Shown: in pieces, positions 40,020-50,089 of the stretch
Position numbering within the stretch: the first letter of the stretch is position 1
Layout: the number at the start of each line of letters is the position of its first letter
Assembly: GCA_036365145.1 (NCBI GenBank)
Contig: JAEOAD010000982.1
Span: forward strand, 6,350,001 to 6,414,000
Reading direction: 5' to 3'
Length of the DNA: 64,000 nucleotides
Source: Orientallactaga sibirica
Lineage: Eukaryota > Chordata > Mammalia > Rodentia > Dipodidae
Position numbers and translations under genes: made by a program
Notes under the pieces: generated by a model
The model's input: only the letters and a program-made list of their open reading frames with translations
The model's database searches: none
What the model was told of the DNA's origin: nothing

Positions 40020-40852
40020 AAACGGGTTGGCAACAGTCTTTGAAATTAATGTCTTAGTGAGATATGGAAGCTTTCTTTGTCTTCTCATTAGAATTTCCAC
40101 CACAAAACAAGTTACTTGGAAGGGGTGCAAGAACTAGAGGGGAGACTCAACAGTACAGTGACTGTAGAAGGCGCTTGACCCTTGGGCAATGGAGACACAT
40201 TCTAGGGGATGCTTAAAACTCATTGCCATCATCCCAGACCGGTCACCTCTGACCCTTCAGCTCTGTCACCCAAAACATCCAGCCATGCTCATCCAGCTCA
40301 TGAAGTGCCCCAAGGAAACCACCAAATCTGTGCCATGGGGAAGGGCAGCTTCTGAAATCACCCCACAGAAACGCACTGAATTCCCAGAGTAAAGATGGGA
40401 ATGAAAGCAGGGTTCGATGCAGAGGGCTGCAAGACCAAGAAGACGTGGCTTGAGGATGATGAGTAAGGAGCGCCCTCCATTAAGACCGGACACCTGCCTG
40501 CTGTCTACTCTCATAATAACTGAGTATACAAGCACACAAACGCATCCAGCTTGCAGTCCCCTAAGGAAGCCACCTTGCCCTGGGTCAGAGCACAGCCCCA
40601 CAGAGCAAGACGTGGAGGCATGGCTACATTGCACTCACCTACACCTGCATCTCTTCTACTCTAGACTGGGAGACAAGGGCCTGTCCAGCTATACCACTGA
40701 GTTCTGGCAGATAGAAATGGTGTCTGGTTGCAGGGACAGGGACTACCACCAGAGTGGAAGTTTAATTGCTTTAACACTTTAGGTAAGTCAAGATAGATGA
40801 ATGGAAAGAATGTGTGTGTCCCCGAAGTAGCAAAAAAAAAAAAAAAAAAAAG
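40020..40852. other. No recognised gene
   Basis: Frames of 121 codons (plus, 40417-40782) and 122 codons (minus, 40266-40634) overlap; neither shows a domain. Ends in an A-run at about 40830-40850. Confidence 0.4.
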
Positions 40853-40854
40853 TC

Positions 40855-40968
40855 AGCCAGGCCTGACCTGGTGGCACAAACCTGTAATCCCAGGCAGAGG
40901 CAGTAGGATTAGAAATTCAAAGTCAGTCCAAGTAACCTGGTGAGCCCCGTCTCAAAATATAAAAAGAC
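40855..40968 (+). repeat. Old B1 SINE
   Basis: 'CTGACCTGGTGGCACAAACC' to 'GAGCCCCGTCTCAAAAT', with part of the centre missing. Confidence 0.68.
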
Positions 40969-40971
40969 AGT

Positions 40972-41052
40972 TTGGGATACAGCCCATAGCTCAGTGGAAG
41001 AGCATTTGACTAGCATGCACAAACCACAGGTGCAACCCATAGTACTAAGAAA
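40972..41052 (+). repeat. ID element
   Basis: 'CCATAGCTCAGTGGAAGAGC' and 'TTGACTAGCATGCACAAACC', following the B1 as in other B1-ID pairs here. Confidence 0.75.
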
Positions 41053-41164
41053 GGAGGGGAGCAGACAGATTACTGGGCTCAGAGACATGACGTAATTCAC
41101 TCAAGGTCACACACAGCTAATTAGTGGTAGAGCATAAATCACTATACTATAAAAACCTCTTACT

Positions 41165-41303
41165 GCTGGGTGTGGTGGCACACGCCTTTAATCCCAGCAC
41201 TCAGGCTGAGTTCAAGGCCAGCCTGAGGCTACAGAATGAATTCCAGGTCAACCTGAGCTAGAGTGAGACCCTACCTGAAAAACCAAACCAAACAAAAACC
41301 TAT
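41165..41303 (+). repeat. B1 SINE with central deletion
   Basis: 'GCTGGGTGTGGTGGCACACGCC', then missing 'GAGGCAGAGGTAGGAGGATC', resuming at 'TGAGTTCAAGGCC'. Confidence 0.9.
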
Positions 41304-41334
41304 TGTCTCTCCTGATAGCCCAGTGGCAAAGGAA

Positions 41335-41420
41335 TTTTGTTTGTCTGTTTGAGCTGTACTGGGGACTGAACCCAGTACCTTGCATATGGCAGGCAAGCTC
41401 TCTACCACTAAGCCTCAGTC
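41335..41420 (-). repeat. ID element
   Basis: 'GGGGACTGAACCCAGTACC' and 'AGGCAAGCTCTCTACCACTAAG'. Confidence 0.78.
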
Positions 41421-41699
41421 CCACAAAGGGATTTTCCTGTCCTAGATATTTAGCATTTACATACTTAGGCATTTAAAACAAGCTTCTCAATAGATAGCAG
41501 ACTCTACTTCAGTAACAAATACCCACAAGGGATATACAAATCTCAGCTGCTTCCTGACCTAGCCATGCACTGTAGATCTTTGCCACAAGTTCCTCCTTTA
41601 AACCACACAGTATTTCCCATGACACAATGGTGATATTAACCCCATCTAATATGTACTTTTTAGGCTGCTGGTAAACAGTTCACAAATACTAAATGCCCC

Positions 41700-42047
41700 T
41701 GTTGTGGTTTGATTCAGGGGTCCCCCATAAACTTAGGTGTTCTGAATGCTGGGTTCCCAGCTGATGGAAATTTGGGAATTAAAGCCTCCTGGAGGCAGTG
41801 TATTGTTGGGGGCGGGCTTATGGGTATTATAGCCAGTGCCCCCTTGCCAGTATTTGGCACACTCTGCTGTTCCTGTTGTCCACCTGATGTTGGCCAAGGG
41901 GTGATGTCCACCCTCTGTTCGTGCCATTGTTTTCCCCTGCCATTATGGAGCTTCCCCCTCGAGTCTAAGCCAAAATAAACTTTTTTTTTCCCCAAAGCTG
42001 CTCTTGGTCGGGTGATTTCTGCCAGCAATGCGAACCTGACTGTTACA
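41700..42047 (+). mobile_element. Solo MaLR-type LTR (ORR1/MT-like)
   Basis: TGTTGTGGTTTGATTC start, 'CAGCTGATGGAAATTTGGG', 'GAGTCTAAGCCAAAATAAAC' poly(A) signal, and a TACA end. Flanks GCCCC and ATCCC match only partly. Similar in plan to the LTR at 35.8 kb but uninterrupted. Short frames inside are not genes. Confidence 0.82.
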
Positions 42048-42200
42048 ATCCCTTTCTACACCTTTCCCGGGTATTGCAGGTAAAGAGGAAAAGCAGCTAT
42101 AGATGCAAAGCATTAAAGAGAGAATGGTCAAAAGAATGATAATTTCATTAGGGACATGAGTTCATGAAATAAAAGAAATCCTTGGAAACAAATAATCCAG

Positions 42201-42229
42201 GGCTGGAGTGATAGTGCAGTGGGTAAAAG
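42201..42229 (+). repeat. DIP 5' fragment
   Basis: 'GGCTGGAGTGATAGTGCAGTG' head only, interrupted by the B1. Confidence 0.65.
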
Positions 42230-42230
42230 G

Positions 42231-42376
42231 GTCAGGTATGGTGGCACACGCCTTTAATCCCAGCACTGAGGAGGCAGAAGTAGGAGGACCACCTTGAAAC
42301 TACATAATAAATTCCAGGTCATCCTGGGCTACAGTGAGACCCTATCTCAAAAAAAGAAAAAAAAAAGAAAAAAGTA
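42231..42376 (+). repeat. B1 SINE with short central deletion
   Basis: 'GTCAGGTATGGTGGCACACGCC' to 'GACCCTATCTCAAAAAAAG'. Confidence 0.9.
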
Positions 42377-42966
42377 ACTGATAAAAACTCTAATCACAAA
42401 AAGGCCAGCAGACCATTATCTGGGGCAATTTCAAGATTTATTTCCTTTTCACAGGAGATGATGTTATAAGCCTAGTTTGCTAAGCTGATTCTACAAGATT
42501 TGTCCTGTTTCATGGATATTGAGTACAAGCACACAAGGACAAAACAATATAAATGATTAACTGCCTTAAGAACCCAAAATGACAAAACCCAGCAGATTAA
42601 ATACAACATTCTAATGGTATGATTGCCCTTTTAACAGTGTGAAGTTACATGACCAGGACTCCAGATTCTCTCCTTCCTCAGTCCTTTATAATCATCAACT
42701 GTGCCAGACATGGAATGCAATGAAACCCAGATGCAGCTAATGTGAATCCCAACTCTGCTCAAATAGTTTGAAAGTGTTTGAGGGCAAACAATGATTTTTC
42801 TGGAAGCTGGATACCAACCACACAGCTACCAAACATTAAGGCAAAACAGATGTCAAATCTGTGTTTAAAGTATGTAATCTCAGGAGGATAAAAAGGGGAC
42901 TTCAGGAAGGTCAAGGAAAATAAAAACTCCCCCCCCCAAAAAAAACCAAAAGAACAAAACAACCTT
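42377..42966. other. No recognised feature
   Basis: AT-rich unassigned stretch; a C/A-run at about 42930-42948. Confidence 0.4.
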
Positions 42967-42967
42967 T

Positions 42968-43072
42968 AGGACCTGCATATCGTGGCATACACCTGTAACC
43001 CTAACATTTGGGAGGCTGAGGCAGGAGTTAGAGGCCAACCTGACCCACATAATAGGGTCCAGGACAATCTGG
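42968..43072 (+). repeat. Old B1 SINE, 3' truncated
   Basis: 'GACCTGCATATCGTGGCATAC' to 'TAGGGTCCAGGACAATCTGG'. Confidence 0.7.
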
Positions 43073-43228
43073 TGCCTGCAAAGCCAAAGGACACAGGTTC
43101 CATTCCCCAGTACACACGTAAGCCAGATGCACAAGGTGGCATGTGCATCTGGAGTTTATTTGCAATAGCTGGAGGCCCTGGTGCACCCAATATCTCTCTC
43201 TCTCTCTCTCTCTCTCAAATAATATATA
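43073..43228 (+). repeat. DIP SINE, 5'-truncated
   Basis: Starts at 'TGCCTGCAAAGCCAAAGG', joined directly to the B1 without the pol III promoter head, then (CT)n. Confidence 0.88.
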
Positions 43229-43229
43229 T

Positions 43230-43435
43230 ATGTAAATTTTTATGAGACAGAGAGAATGGGTATGCCAGGGCCCCCAGCCACTGCAATTGAATTCCAGATA
43301 TGTGTGCCACCTTGTACACATGTGCAATCTTGCATCACCTTGTCTGCCTGGCTTATGTGGGACCTGGAAAGTTGAACATGGGTCCTCAGGTTTTGCAGGC
43401 AAGCGCCTTAACTGCTAAGCCATCTCTCCAGCTCC
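43230..43435 (-). repeat. DIP SINE, second long variant
   Basis: Includes 'GTACACATGTGCAATCTTGC' as in the 37.4-kb copy. Confidence 0.9.
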
Positions 43436-43463
43436 AGTAAATATTTTTTGAAAAGACAACCCT

Positions 43464-43610
43464 CACCAGGCGTGGTGGTGCAGGCCTTTAATCCCAGCAC
43501 TTGGGAGGCAGAGATGGTAGGATCGCCATGAGTTTGAGGTCACCCTGAGAATACAGAATGAATTCCAGGTCAGCCTGGGCTAGAGTGAGACCCTACCTCG
43601 AAAAAACAAA
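43464..43610 (+). repeat. B1 SINE at a reused target
   Basis: AAAAGACAACCCT at 43451-43463 and 43611-43623. Confidence 0.95.
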
Positions 43611-43623
43611 AAAAGACAACCCT

Positions 43624-43854
43624 GGGCTGGAGAGATGGCTTAGAGGTTAAGGTGTTTGCTTGTAAAGCCAAAGGACCCAGAATCAATTCCCCAGGACCCA
43701 AGTAAGTCAGATGCACAAGATGGTACATGCATTTGGAGTTCATTTGTAGACACTGAAGGCCCTGGCGTGCCCATTCTCCCTCTCTTTCTCTCTGTATCTG
43801 TGCCTTTTCTCTCTCTCTCTCTCTCTCTAATAAAGTTAATAAATCTAACAACAA
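43624..43854 (+). repeat. DIP SINE at the same target
   Basis: The same 13 bases stand at 43611-43623 and 43855-43867. Confidence 0.95.
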
Positions 43855-43888
43855 AAAAGACAACCCTTAAAAAAAACAGTTCACCAGG

Positions 43889-44095
43889 GGCTAGAGAGTT
43901 GGCTTAGGGGTTAAGGTGCTGGCCTGCAAAGCCTAAGGACCCAGGTTCAATTCCTCAATACTCACGTAAGCCAGATTCCCAATGTGGCGCATGCATCTGG
44001 AGTTCGTTTGCAGTGGCTGGAGGCCTTGGCATGCCCATTCTCTCTCTATCTGCCTTTTTCTCTCTCTCAAATAAATAAGTAATTTAAAAATTTCT
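43889..44095 (+). repeat. DIP SINE
   Basis: 'GGGGCTAGAGAGTTGGCTTAGG' to 'CAAATAAATAAGTAATTT'. Confidence 0.93.
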
Positions 44096-44129
44096 TTAAA
44101 AATCAGTTTACCAATAAGCAGGGGACCCT

Positions 44130-44888
44130 CCAAGCTATGAAATCAACCAGCCTTTGTGAGTCATCAAATGTTCTCTAATTGGACATGAGGCCTGCTCAGT
44201 GGGAGAGAACTCATACCTGGTGCTGGGAACCAAGTCAGAATCCCATAGACAGGAAACTCAATAGACTCCAGAGAAAAGTCCCTCACTACTCTCTGGAGAA
44301 GAATGGGCACATACACCAAAGTTTCTCAAATAACTATACATATCTCCTATAATCCAAGCTGCTCTCCCTCTTGGTTGGAGACTATGTTTGATTTTACTGA
44401 TGGCCGAGAAAACCAGCGATATCGAAGATCCATCAATGTGACAAGAAAAGACAGCCAACTACCTACCACAAGATGTGCTATCTTCACCACATCTGCCAGG
44501 GCCCACGAAAAATTGCAGAGGAAGTGGTTCTCACTGCTAGCCTGACTACCAGCTCCAGGGCAATGGTGACAGACACTGTGGTCAATCAAAACCCATCAAA
44601 TCAGTAATCCACAGGCTATAGAGAATTCAACACTAACTGAGAATGCTAGCAGGTCTTCCGTGGCTCAGGGACCATTATAGAAGAGGAGCTGGAAAGATTT
44701 TAAGAACCACAGAGTGGGTAGGAATACCCTGAGGCACAGTGCCCCCACACCCACAGAGGGAGGGATGACTGATGGAGGCCTTTATGATCCCACAGTGACT
44801 ACCAATAACTCCACTGAGGAGGGCCCTCAGGGAAATGGGAGCAGGGACAAGAGAATGAGACTACAACCTTTTACTTAAAAATAAATTA
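44130..44888 (+). mobile_element. L1 3' UTR fragment
   Basis: 'GAGAGAACTCATACCTGGTGC', 'CCAAGTCAGAATCCC', 'GTGGCTCAGGGACCATTATAG' and 'AGGAGCTGGAAAGATTTTAAG' are L1 3' UTR landmarks; the last two recur at 60.71 kb. Short frames on both strands (66-80 codons) are incidental. Confidence 0.72.
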
Positions 44889-44892
44889 AGGA

Positions 44893-45097
44893 GCCGGGCG
44901 TGGTGGTGCACGCCTTTAATCCCAGCATTTGGGAGGCAAAGGTAGGAGGATCACCATGAGTTCGAGGCCACCCTGAGATTACATAGTGAATTCCAGGTCA
45001 GCATGGGCTAGAGTGAGACCCTACCTTGAAAAAAACGAAAAATGAAAAAACCAAAAAAAAAAAAAAAAAAGAAAGAAAGAAAGAAAGAAAAGAAATT
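44893..45097 (+). repeat. B1 SINE with (GAAA)n
   Basis: 'GCCGGGCGTGGTGGTGCACGCC' to a mixed A/GAAA tail. Confidence 0.95.
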
Positions 45098-45100
45098 AAG

Positions 45101-45338
45101 GGCTGGAGAGATGGCTTAGCAGTTAAGCACTTGCCTGCAAAGCCCAAGGACCCCGGTTCGAGGCTCAGTTACCCAGGACCCACATAAGCCAGATGCACAA
45201 GGTGGCGCATGCATCTGGAGTTCGTTTACAGTGGCCAGAGGCCCTGGTGCACCCATTCTCTCTCTGCCTCTTTCTCTCTCTGTCTGTTGCTAATAAATAA
45301 ATAAAAAGAAAACAAAGTTTTTAAAAATAAAAATTTTA
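45101..45338 (+). repeat. DIP SINE
   Basis: 'CGGTTCGAGGCTCAGTTACCC' form, near full length. Confidence 0.95.
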
Positions 45339-45472
45339 CAGAGGTAGGAGGATCACTGTGAGTTCGAGGCCACCCTGAGACTACATAGTGGATTCCAGGT
45401 TAGCCTGGACCAGAGTGAAACCCTACCTCGAAAAACCAAAATAAATAAATAAATAAATAAAATAAAATAAAA
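45339..45472 (+). repeat. B1 SINE, 5'-truncated
   Basis: Starts at 'CAGAGGTAGGAGGATCACTG' and ends in (AAAT)n, followed by ~90 bases of A/T-rich debris. Confidence 0.9.
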
Positions 45473-45559
45473 ACAAAAATTAAAAAAAAAATAAAAATTT
45501 TAAAAATAATATTTTTTTCAATCCAAAAAATAATATTTTTAAAATTAAATTAAATTTAA

Positions 45560-46365
45560 ACAAAAACAGTTCACCACCAATATGCATGAATCTCACAAAA
45601 ATAACTGACAAAATGTAGACACAAAATAGGTAGCAGAAGAGGGGAGGAGAGAAGTTGTAAAGTAAAGGAATGTAAATAAATTATAGTCTTCCATTCACAA
45701 CAAAAATCTACTAATCAACATTGGTTCCCTGCACCAATGCGGCAGCACATTAACAAAGTATTAACAATAGTAAAAATTGCTACAGGTCACATCAGAACTC
45801 ACTCATGTATTGTTTGCCTCGGTCATGGAACACCCAGTTCCATGAGTGATCAGCAGGATATCCTGAGCCCTAAGGAGGTTTCTGGGTACAACCTGCCTTT
45901 CTGATGGGTAGGAAGGTGTCAGCTAAGAGTACAAAGAAGACTCTATAGAGCTCTGCAGGCAAATTCCAGCTCTCTTTTCCCTTCTCTACCCAAGACAGGT
46001 TCCATAACCCTCAGGAGGGAAGGGGAAAGGAGGGAGGGGCAGGCAGCTGGAAACAGACACAGAGCATCTTGCTCCTGCCTCACCCCTGCTATGGAATGCA
46101 ACCCAGCATTCCTAAGTCCCAGGCAACTAGCTTTCTTGTGGAAACCAAATGACCAGACAGCCAGCATGAAACTTTCCCTGCTCTCCCAGCCTTTCATTAG
46201 GTAGAGCTGGAATTCTTTGAAAGCTCTGGGCCACAGACATTTGCTCATCACCAAACACGCTAGCTACAGGCTCAAGAACATGGAAGGTGGTAGGAGGGGC
46301 GCCCCCAGGACTCCCTATATGGGCCACCATGTTTCTAACTCAGCCTTAGAAATGGGTCATTATGG
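45560..46365. other. No recognised gene
   Basis: 'CATGAATCTCACAAAAATAAC' at the left hints at an old L1M. The rest is unassigned; the 103-codon minus frame (45943-46254) has no motif. Confidence 0.4.
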
Positions 46366-46366
46366 G

Positions 46367-46510
46367 ACTGGGGATATAGCTCACTTGGTAGAATGCTTGC
46401 CTAGCATGCATGAAGCCCTGGGTTTGATTCCAGCACAAAACCAGGTGTAGTGGGGCAGGCCAGCTACATAGTGAGTTTGAGATACATGAGACCCTGTTTT
46501 GAGGGAGGGA
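46367..46510 (+). repeat. ID element joined to a B1-like half
   Basis: 'GACTGGGGATATAGCTCAC' and 'GCCTAGCATGCATGAAGCCC', then 'AGCTACATAGTGAGTTTGAG' and 'GAGACCCTGTTTTGAGGG'. This is the order of composite ID-B1 SINEs. A (GGGA)n tract follows to about 46565. Confidence 0.75.
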
Positions 46511-46707
46511 AGGAGGGAAAAAGAAGGAGAAAGAGAGAGAGGGAAGAAGGGAGAGAGGGAGGGAGGAATCATTGTGCACCCTACAGCAAGAATATTACCT
46601 CAAGGCCAGGAGGGAAGGTAGAGGGGCATGAAAAAATATGTGACCAAATTTTAAAGAAATCTCTATGAATCCCACATGTATCTCCAGGAATTTAAGTAAA
46701 AGTATGG

Positions 46708-46785
46708 CTGGTATGTGGCTCAATGATCCACAGCTTCCTGCCTGCCATGCACAAGCCCTATGCTCCACTCCAGCATGACAAGACC
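46708..46785 (+). repeat. Degraded ID element
   Basis: 'GGCTGGTATGTGGCTCAATG' and 'CTGCCATGCACAAGCCC'. Confidence 0.6.
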
Positions 46786-46908
46786 AAAAAGCACTAACCA
46801 TAAATTACAATAGGTGAAAAGGAAAATTATCCAAACTTTACATATCAGTCAGTCAGTCACAGGTGAAATTTCTTATTTCACCATGTTCACTACAAAGATC
46901 AAGGGAGC

Positions 46909-47045
46909 CAGACATGGTAGCTCACAACTGTAGCCTCAGCTTTCAGAAAGAGAAGGCAGGAAGACCTTGAGTTCCAGGACAACCTGAACTATATGATGAG
47001 TGCCAAACCGGCCTCGGCTACAAAGAAAGACCATGTATCAACCCC
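46909..47045 (+). repeat. Old B1 SINE
   Basis: 'GAGCCAGACATGGTAGCTCAC' to 'GAAAGACCATGTATCAACC'. Confidence 0.72.
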
Positions 47046-47111
47046 ACCCCCCCTCCACCATTTATGATGTAAGCCAAACAGAGAAAGCAAATTAATGAAA
47101 TCAAAGGGAAA

Positions 47112-47190
47112 GCGTGGGGTACAGCTCAGTGGTAGAATGCTGGTATAACATCATAAGACTCTGGGTTCCATGTCCAGTATCAGAGGAGGG
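47112..47190 (+). repeat. ID element
   Basis: 'GTGGGGTACAGCTCAGTGGTAG' and 'CTCTGGGTTCCATGTCCAG'. Confidence 0.75.
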
Positions 47191-47282
47191 GAATAGTGTA
47201 TACTGCATATACAGTTAATTAACTATGAAAGCTCATGTACACCTATTCAGTCATTGCCATGGAGGATACAAATAATTGTATT

Positions 47283-47438
47283 TATTTTATTTTTGGTTTT
47301 TCAAAGTAGGCTCTCCCTCTAGTCCAGGCTGGCCTGGAATTCATTAGGTAGTCTCAGGGTGGCCTCGAACTTCCAATAATCCTCCTACCTCTGCCTCCCG
47401 AGTGCTTGGATTAAGGGTGTGCACCACCACAGCTGGCA
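47283..47438 (-). repeat. B1 SINE
   Basis: 'TTTGGTTTTTCAAAGTAGGC' to 'CACCACCACAGCTGGC'. Confidence 0.92.
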
Positions 47439-47465
47439 AGAATTTTTTATAAGAAGAAAAATCTA

Positions 47466-47622
47466 GCCGGGCGTGGTGGCACACACCTTTAATCCCAGTA
47501 CTCGGGAGGCAGGGGTAGGAGGATCGCCGAGTTTGAGACCAGCCTGAGAATACATAGTGAATTCCAGGTCAGCCTGAGCTAGAGTGAGACCCTACCTTGA
47601 ATCTCCCCCCCACAAAAAAAAT
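47466..47622 (+). repeat. B1 SINE
   Basis: 'GCCGGGCGTGGTGGCACACACC' to 'GACCCTACCTTGAATC'. Confidence 0.94.
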
Positions 47623-47626
47623 ATAA

Positions 47627-47772
47627 GCTTGGTTTGGTAGTACACACCTGTAATCTTCCAGCACTAAGGAGCCTGAGCCTGAGATCTCAAGTTGAAAACT
47701 ACCCTGGGCTACATATGGAGTCTCAGACCAGCCTGAGCTACATAGCAAGACCCTACCACGAAGAAGCAAGGC
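47627..47772 (+). repeat. Old B1 SINE
   Basis: 'GCTTGGTTTGGTAGTACACACC' to 'CAAGACCCTACCACGAAG'. Confidence 0.75.
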
Positions 47773-48146
47773 CCTGTGAAGAACGAGCAGAAGGAAGAGA
47801 AGGAAGAAGAGGAATAATCATCTTTCAATCTTCAAATAACCTTAGTGGAAAAACTAAGCTTAGCAAATCAAGTTTTATTTATTTGTCAGCTTTCCTAAAA
47901 ATAAATATTGGCAATAGAAGAATGATAAGTTATATTAAAAAAGAGTGTAAGGGGATCTCATCCACATTCAACAACCAAAAACCCAACATTTGGTATTTTG
48001 ATATATTCTCTCGATCCATCCTTTTCCCTGTGGACATGTAGGATTATTATTATTATATTATATTATTATTAAATTCAAAGCAGTTGCTCTACTATCAACT
48101 TTTCCATAGGAGGAGATTGTACTGGGACAGAATCATCCACAATCCA

Positions 48147-48240
48147 GTCTACGGCCATTCCAGCCTGAATATGCCCAATCTTGTCTGATCTCAGAAGCTA
48201 AGGAGGGTTGGGCCTGGTTAGGACTTGGATGGGGAAATTA
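48147..48240 (+). pseudogene. 5S rRNA pseudogene 1
   Basis: Follows 5S rRNA from nucleotide 1: 'GTCTACGGCCATTCCAGCC', 'CTTGTCTGATCTCAGAAGC', 'GGGCCTGGTTAGGACTTGG'. CpG sites are decayed (CGCGCCCGATCTCG-type stretch reads ATATGCCCAATCTTG). Internal promoter bases are changed in the A box and C box (GGATGGGGAAA). The last ~30 nt are lost. A real 5S gene would need an intact internal control region and a T-run terminator; neither is present. Confidence 0.85.
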
Positions 48241-48509
48241 TCCATGGTCTGAATGATTACATAGAATTCTGAATCTGTTTTCACTTAACAAATGAAAAAT
48301 AGCAGCAACAGATCTGAACCTTGGGGTTACAAGTTTTTGTTTTCTGTCATATATTCATGGGAATTTGAAACAAGAATCAACTGGATTTGCGACTTCAATG
48401 TACAATGTTTTCTTATAGGGAGACTACTTCCTCTTGGTATATATAAGAACATTCTTTCAACTTTTAAAAGACAATAATATTAATGGGGCCTTAGAAATCA
48501 TGCATTATT

Positions 48510-48605
48510 GTCTATGGTCACACCACCCTAACCACACCCAAATCTGGTCTATCTTGGAAGCTAAGCAGGGTCAAGTCTGGTTAGTATTCAGATGGGAGAA
48601 ATGGT
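48510..48605 (+). pseudogene. 5S rRNA pseudogene 2
   Basis: 'GTCTATGGTCACACCACCC', 'TGGAAGCTAAGCAGGGTC', 'TCTGGTTAGTATTCAGATGG'. Keeps 'AGCTAAGCAGGGTC' better than copy 1 but differs from it at many sites. Starts 363 bases after copy 1, same strand. The tail from about 48602 is hard to align. Confidence 0.83.
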
Positions 48606-48675
48606 GACTTCATTGAAGTATGTAGCCCTGTGTTCTCGCTCCAAGTTAACTTTTCACCTCCTTTCAACATCTGTT

Positions 48676-48757
48676 TTTCCAACTTTGGCAGTGCGAGGGA
48701 TGGAACCCATGGCTTTGGGCATAGTAGACAAATGCTTTACCACTGAGCTACAACAAC
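48676..48757 (-). repeat. ID element
   Basis: 'GAGGGATGGAACCCATGGC' and 'TGCTTTACCACTGAGCTAC'. Confidence 0.78.
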
Positions 48758-48948
48758 TTTATACTGCTTAGCTGCCTTAAAACTTTCCATCATCCTTCTG
48801 TAGGTGCTAAAGTGAAGGAAACCTTGGCTTTAACAACCTCAAAGATAGTAGAAAACAGATGTTATCTGAACTTGGAAAGTGAAGTCAAGGTAATAGTCAA
48901 TGATTTGTGGTATTTCAAGTAATTCAGTCAAAGAAGACAAAACCAAGG

Positions 48949-49022
48949 CTGGAAGGGGTGTAGCTCAGTGATAACACTTGCCTAGCATGCAGGAAGCCCT
49001 GGGTTCAAGCTACACTGCTCAA
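48949..49022 (+). repeat. ID element
   Basis: 'GGGGTGTAGCTCAGTGATAAC' and 'TAGCATGCAGGAAGCCCTGGG'. Confidence 0.82.
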
Positions 49023-49080
49023 GAAGAAAATGAGGGTGGGGGGAGAGAAAGCATCATGCTTGATAGAAAGGGAATTATCA

Positions 49081-49300
49081 GGCTGGAGAGCTGGCTTAGC
49101 AGTTAAGGTGCTTGCCTGTGAAGCCTAAGGACTCATGTTCAACTCTCCAGGTCCCATGTAAGCCAGACGCACAGTGACACAAGTGTGCAAGGTCACACAT
49201 GTGCACAGGGGCCGCACACATCTGGTGTTCGACTGCAGTGGCTGAAGGCCCTGATGCATCAATTCATTCTCTCTCCCTCTTTCTCACTCTTACATTTAAA
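49081..49300 (+). repeat. DIP SINE, second long variant
   Basis: Insert 'AGTGTGCAAGGTCACACATG' between 'CAGACGCACAGTGACACA' and 'GGGGCCGCACACATCTGG'. Confidence 0.92.
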
Positions 49301-49327
49301 AAAATGCAGTCTGTTGGGCTTGCCTCA

Positions 49328-49345
49328 GAAAGAAAGCGAAGAAAG

Positions 49346-49388
<43 letters not shown>

Positions 49389-49436
49389 AAAGAGAGAAGA
49401 GAGAGAGAAAGAAAGAAAGAAAGAAAGAAGGAAAAT
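49328..49436. repeat. (GAAA)n purine tract
   Basis: About 110 bases of GAAA with GAGA interruptions. The 79- and 85-codon Lys/Arg/Glu-rich frames across it are translations of this repeat. Confidence 0.95.
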
Positions 49437-49439
49437 AAA

Positions 49440-49740
49440 TAATCTCCATCAACTAGGGAAATTGTCTTTGCACTCCCCTTGGCTCCCCTTTCAACTTTTG
49501 CTAAAAATTAACTTCTAATATTAAAATACAATCTCTCAGCATTGCAACTTGACAATACAATACTACTCAGCAATAAAAAAAAATGAGCTATGGATGCATT
49601 TGACAAGGGCAAACCTCTAAGAAATAACTGAGTGAAGAGAGCCAGGCAGAAGAAAAGACCTTCTGTGGTGTCACATCTGCATTAAAATTCCACGTCCCAC
49701 ATGGTGACACAGGAGGCAGGAGAGTATGAAGTTCAAGGCC
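49440..49740. other. Probable old L1M trace
   Basis: 'CAATACTACTCAGCAATAAAA' and 'AACCTCTAAGAAATAACTGAG' resemble an L1 ORF2/3' end; otherwise unassigned. Confidence 0.45.
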
Positions 49741-50085
49741 AGGAATGGGGAGACAGCTCAAACAATAAAGCCTGGCGTGGTGGCAGAGGTAGGAGTATTG
49801 CTGTGGTTCAAGGCCAGCTTGAGACTACATAGTTCATTCCAGGTCAGCCTGGGCTAGAATGAGACCCCACCTCAAAAAATGGAAGGAAGGGAAAGGAGAA
49901 AGCAAGCATGACAAGTTCAGTTTGTGTGAAGATGAGGTGTGAGGCATGCACATCTATAATCCCAGTGGCCCACAAGCCAGTCAATCTTGCTTGATCTCAA
50001 AAGGAAGTGGACAGTGTACCTGAAGAATGGCACATGAGGCTGTCCTCTGGCCTCCACATGGGTGCACACACGCAAGAAAAAAAGT
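49741..50085 (+). repeat. B4-type SINE interrupted by a B1
   Basis: Head 'GGAATGGGGAGACAGCTC' (49741) and end 'GTCCTCTGGCCTCCACATGG' (50041-50060), with a B1 at about 49768-49882. Confidence 0.65.
49768..49882 (+). repeat. B1 SINE with internal deletion
   Basis: 'GCCTGGCGTGGTGGCAGAGGTAGG' jumps over 'CACGCCTTTAATCCCAGCAC'; ends 'GACCCCACCTCAAAAAAT'. Confidence 0.9.
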
Positions 50086-50089
50086 TCAT

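Noticed and set aside
49199..49442. Lys/Arg-rich frames resembling a nuclear protein tail
   Set aside because: They are translations of the (GAAA)n microsatellite.
49960..50035. Third 5S-like stretch ('CAATCTTGCTTGATCTCAAAAGG')
   Set aside because: Only this segment resembles 5S; the surroundings fit a B4 SINE better.
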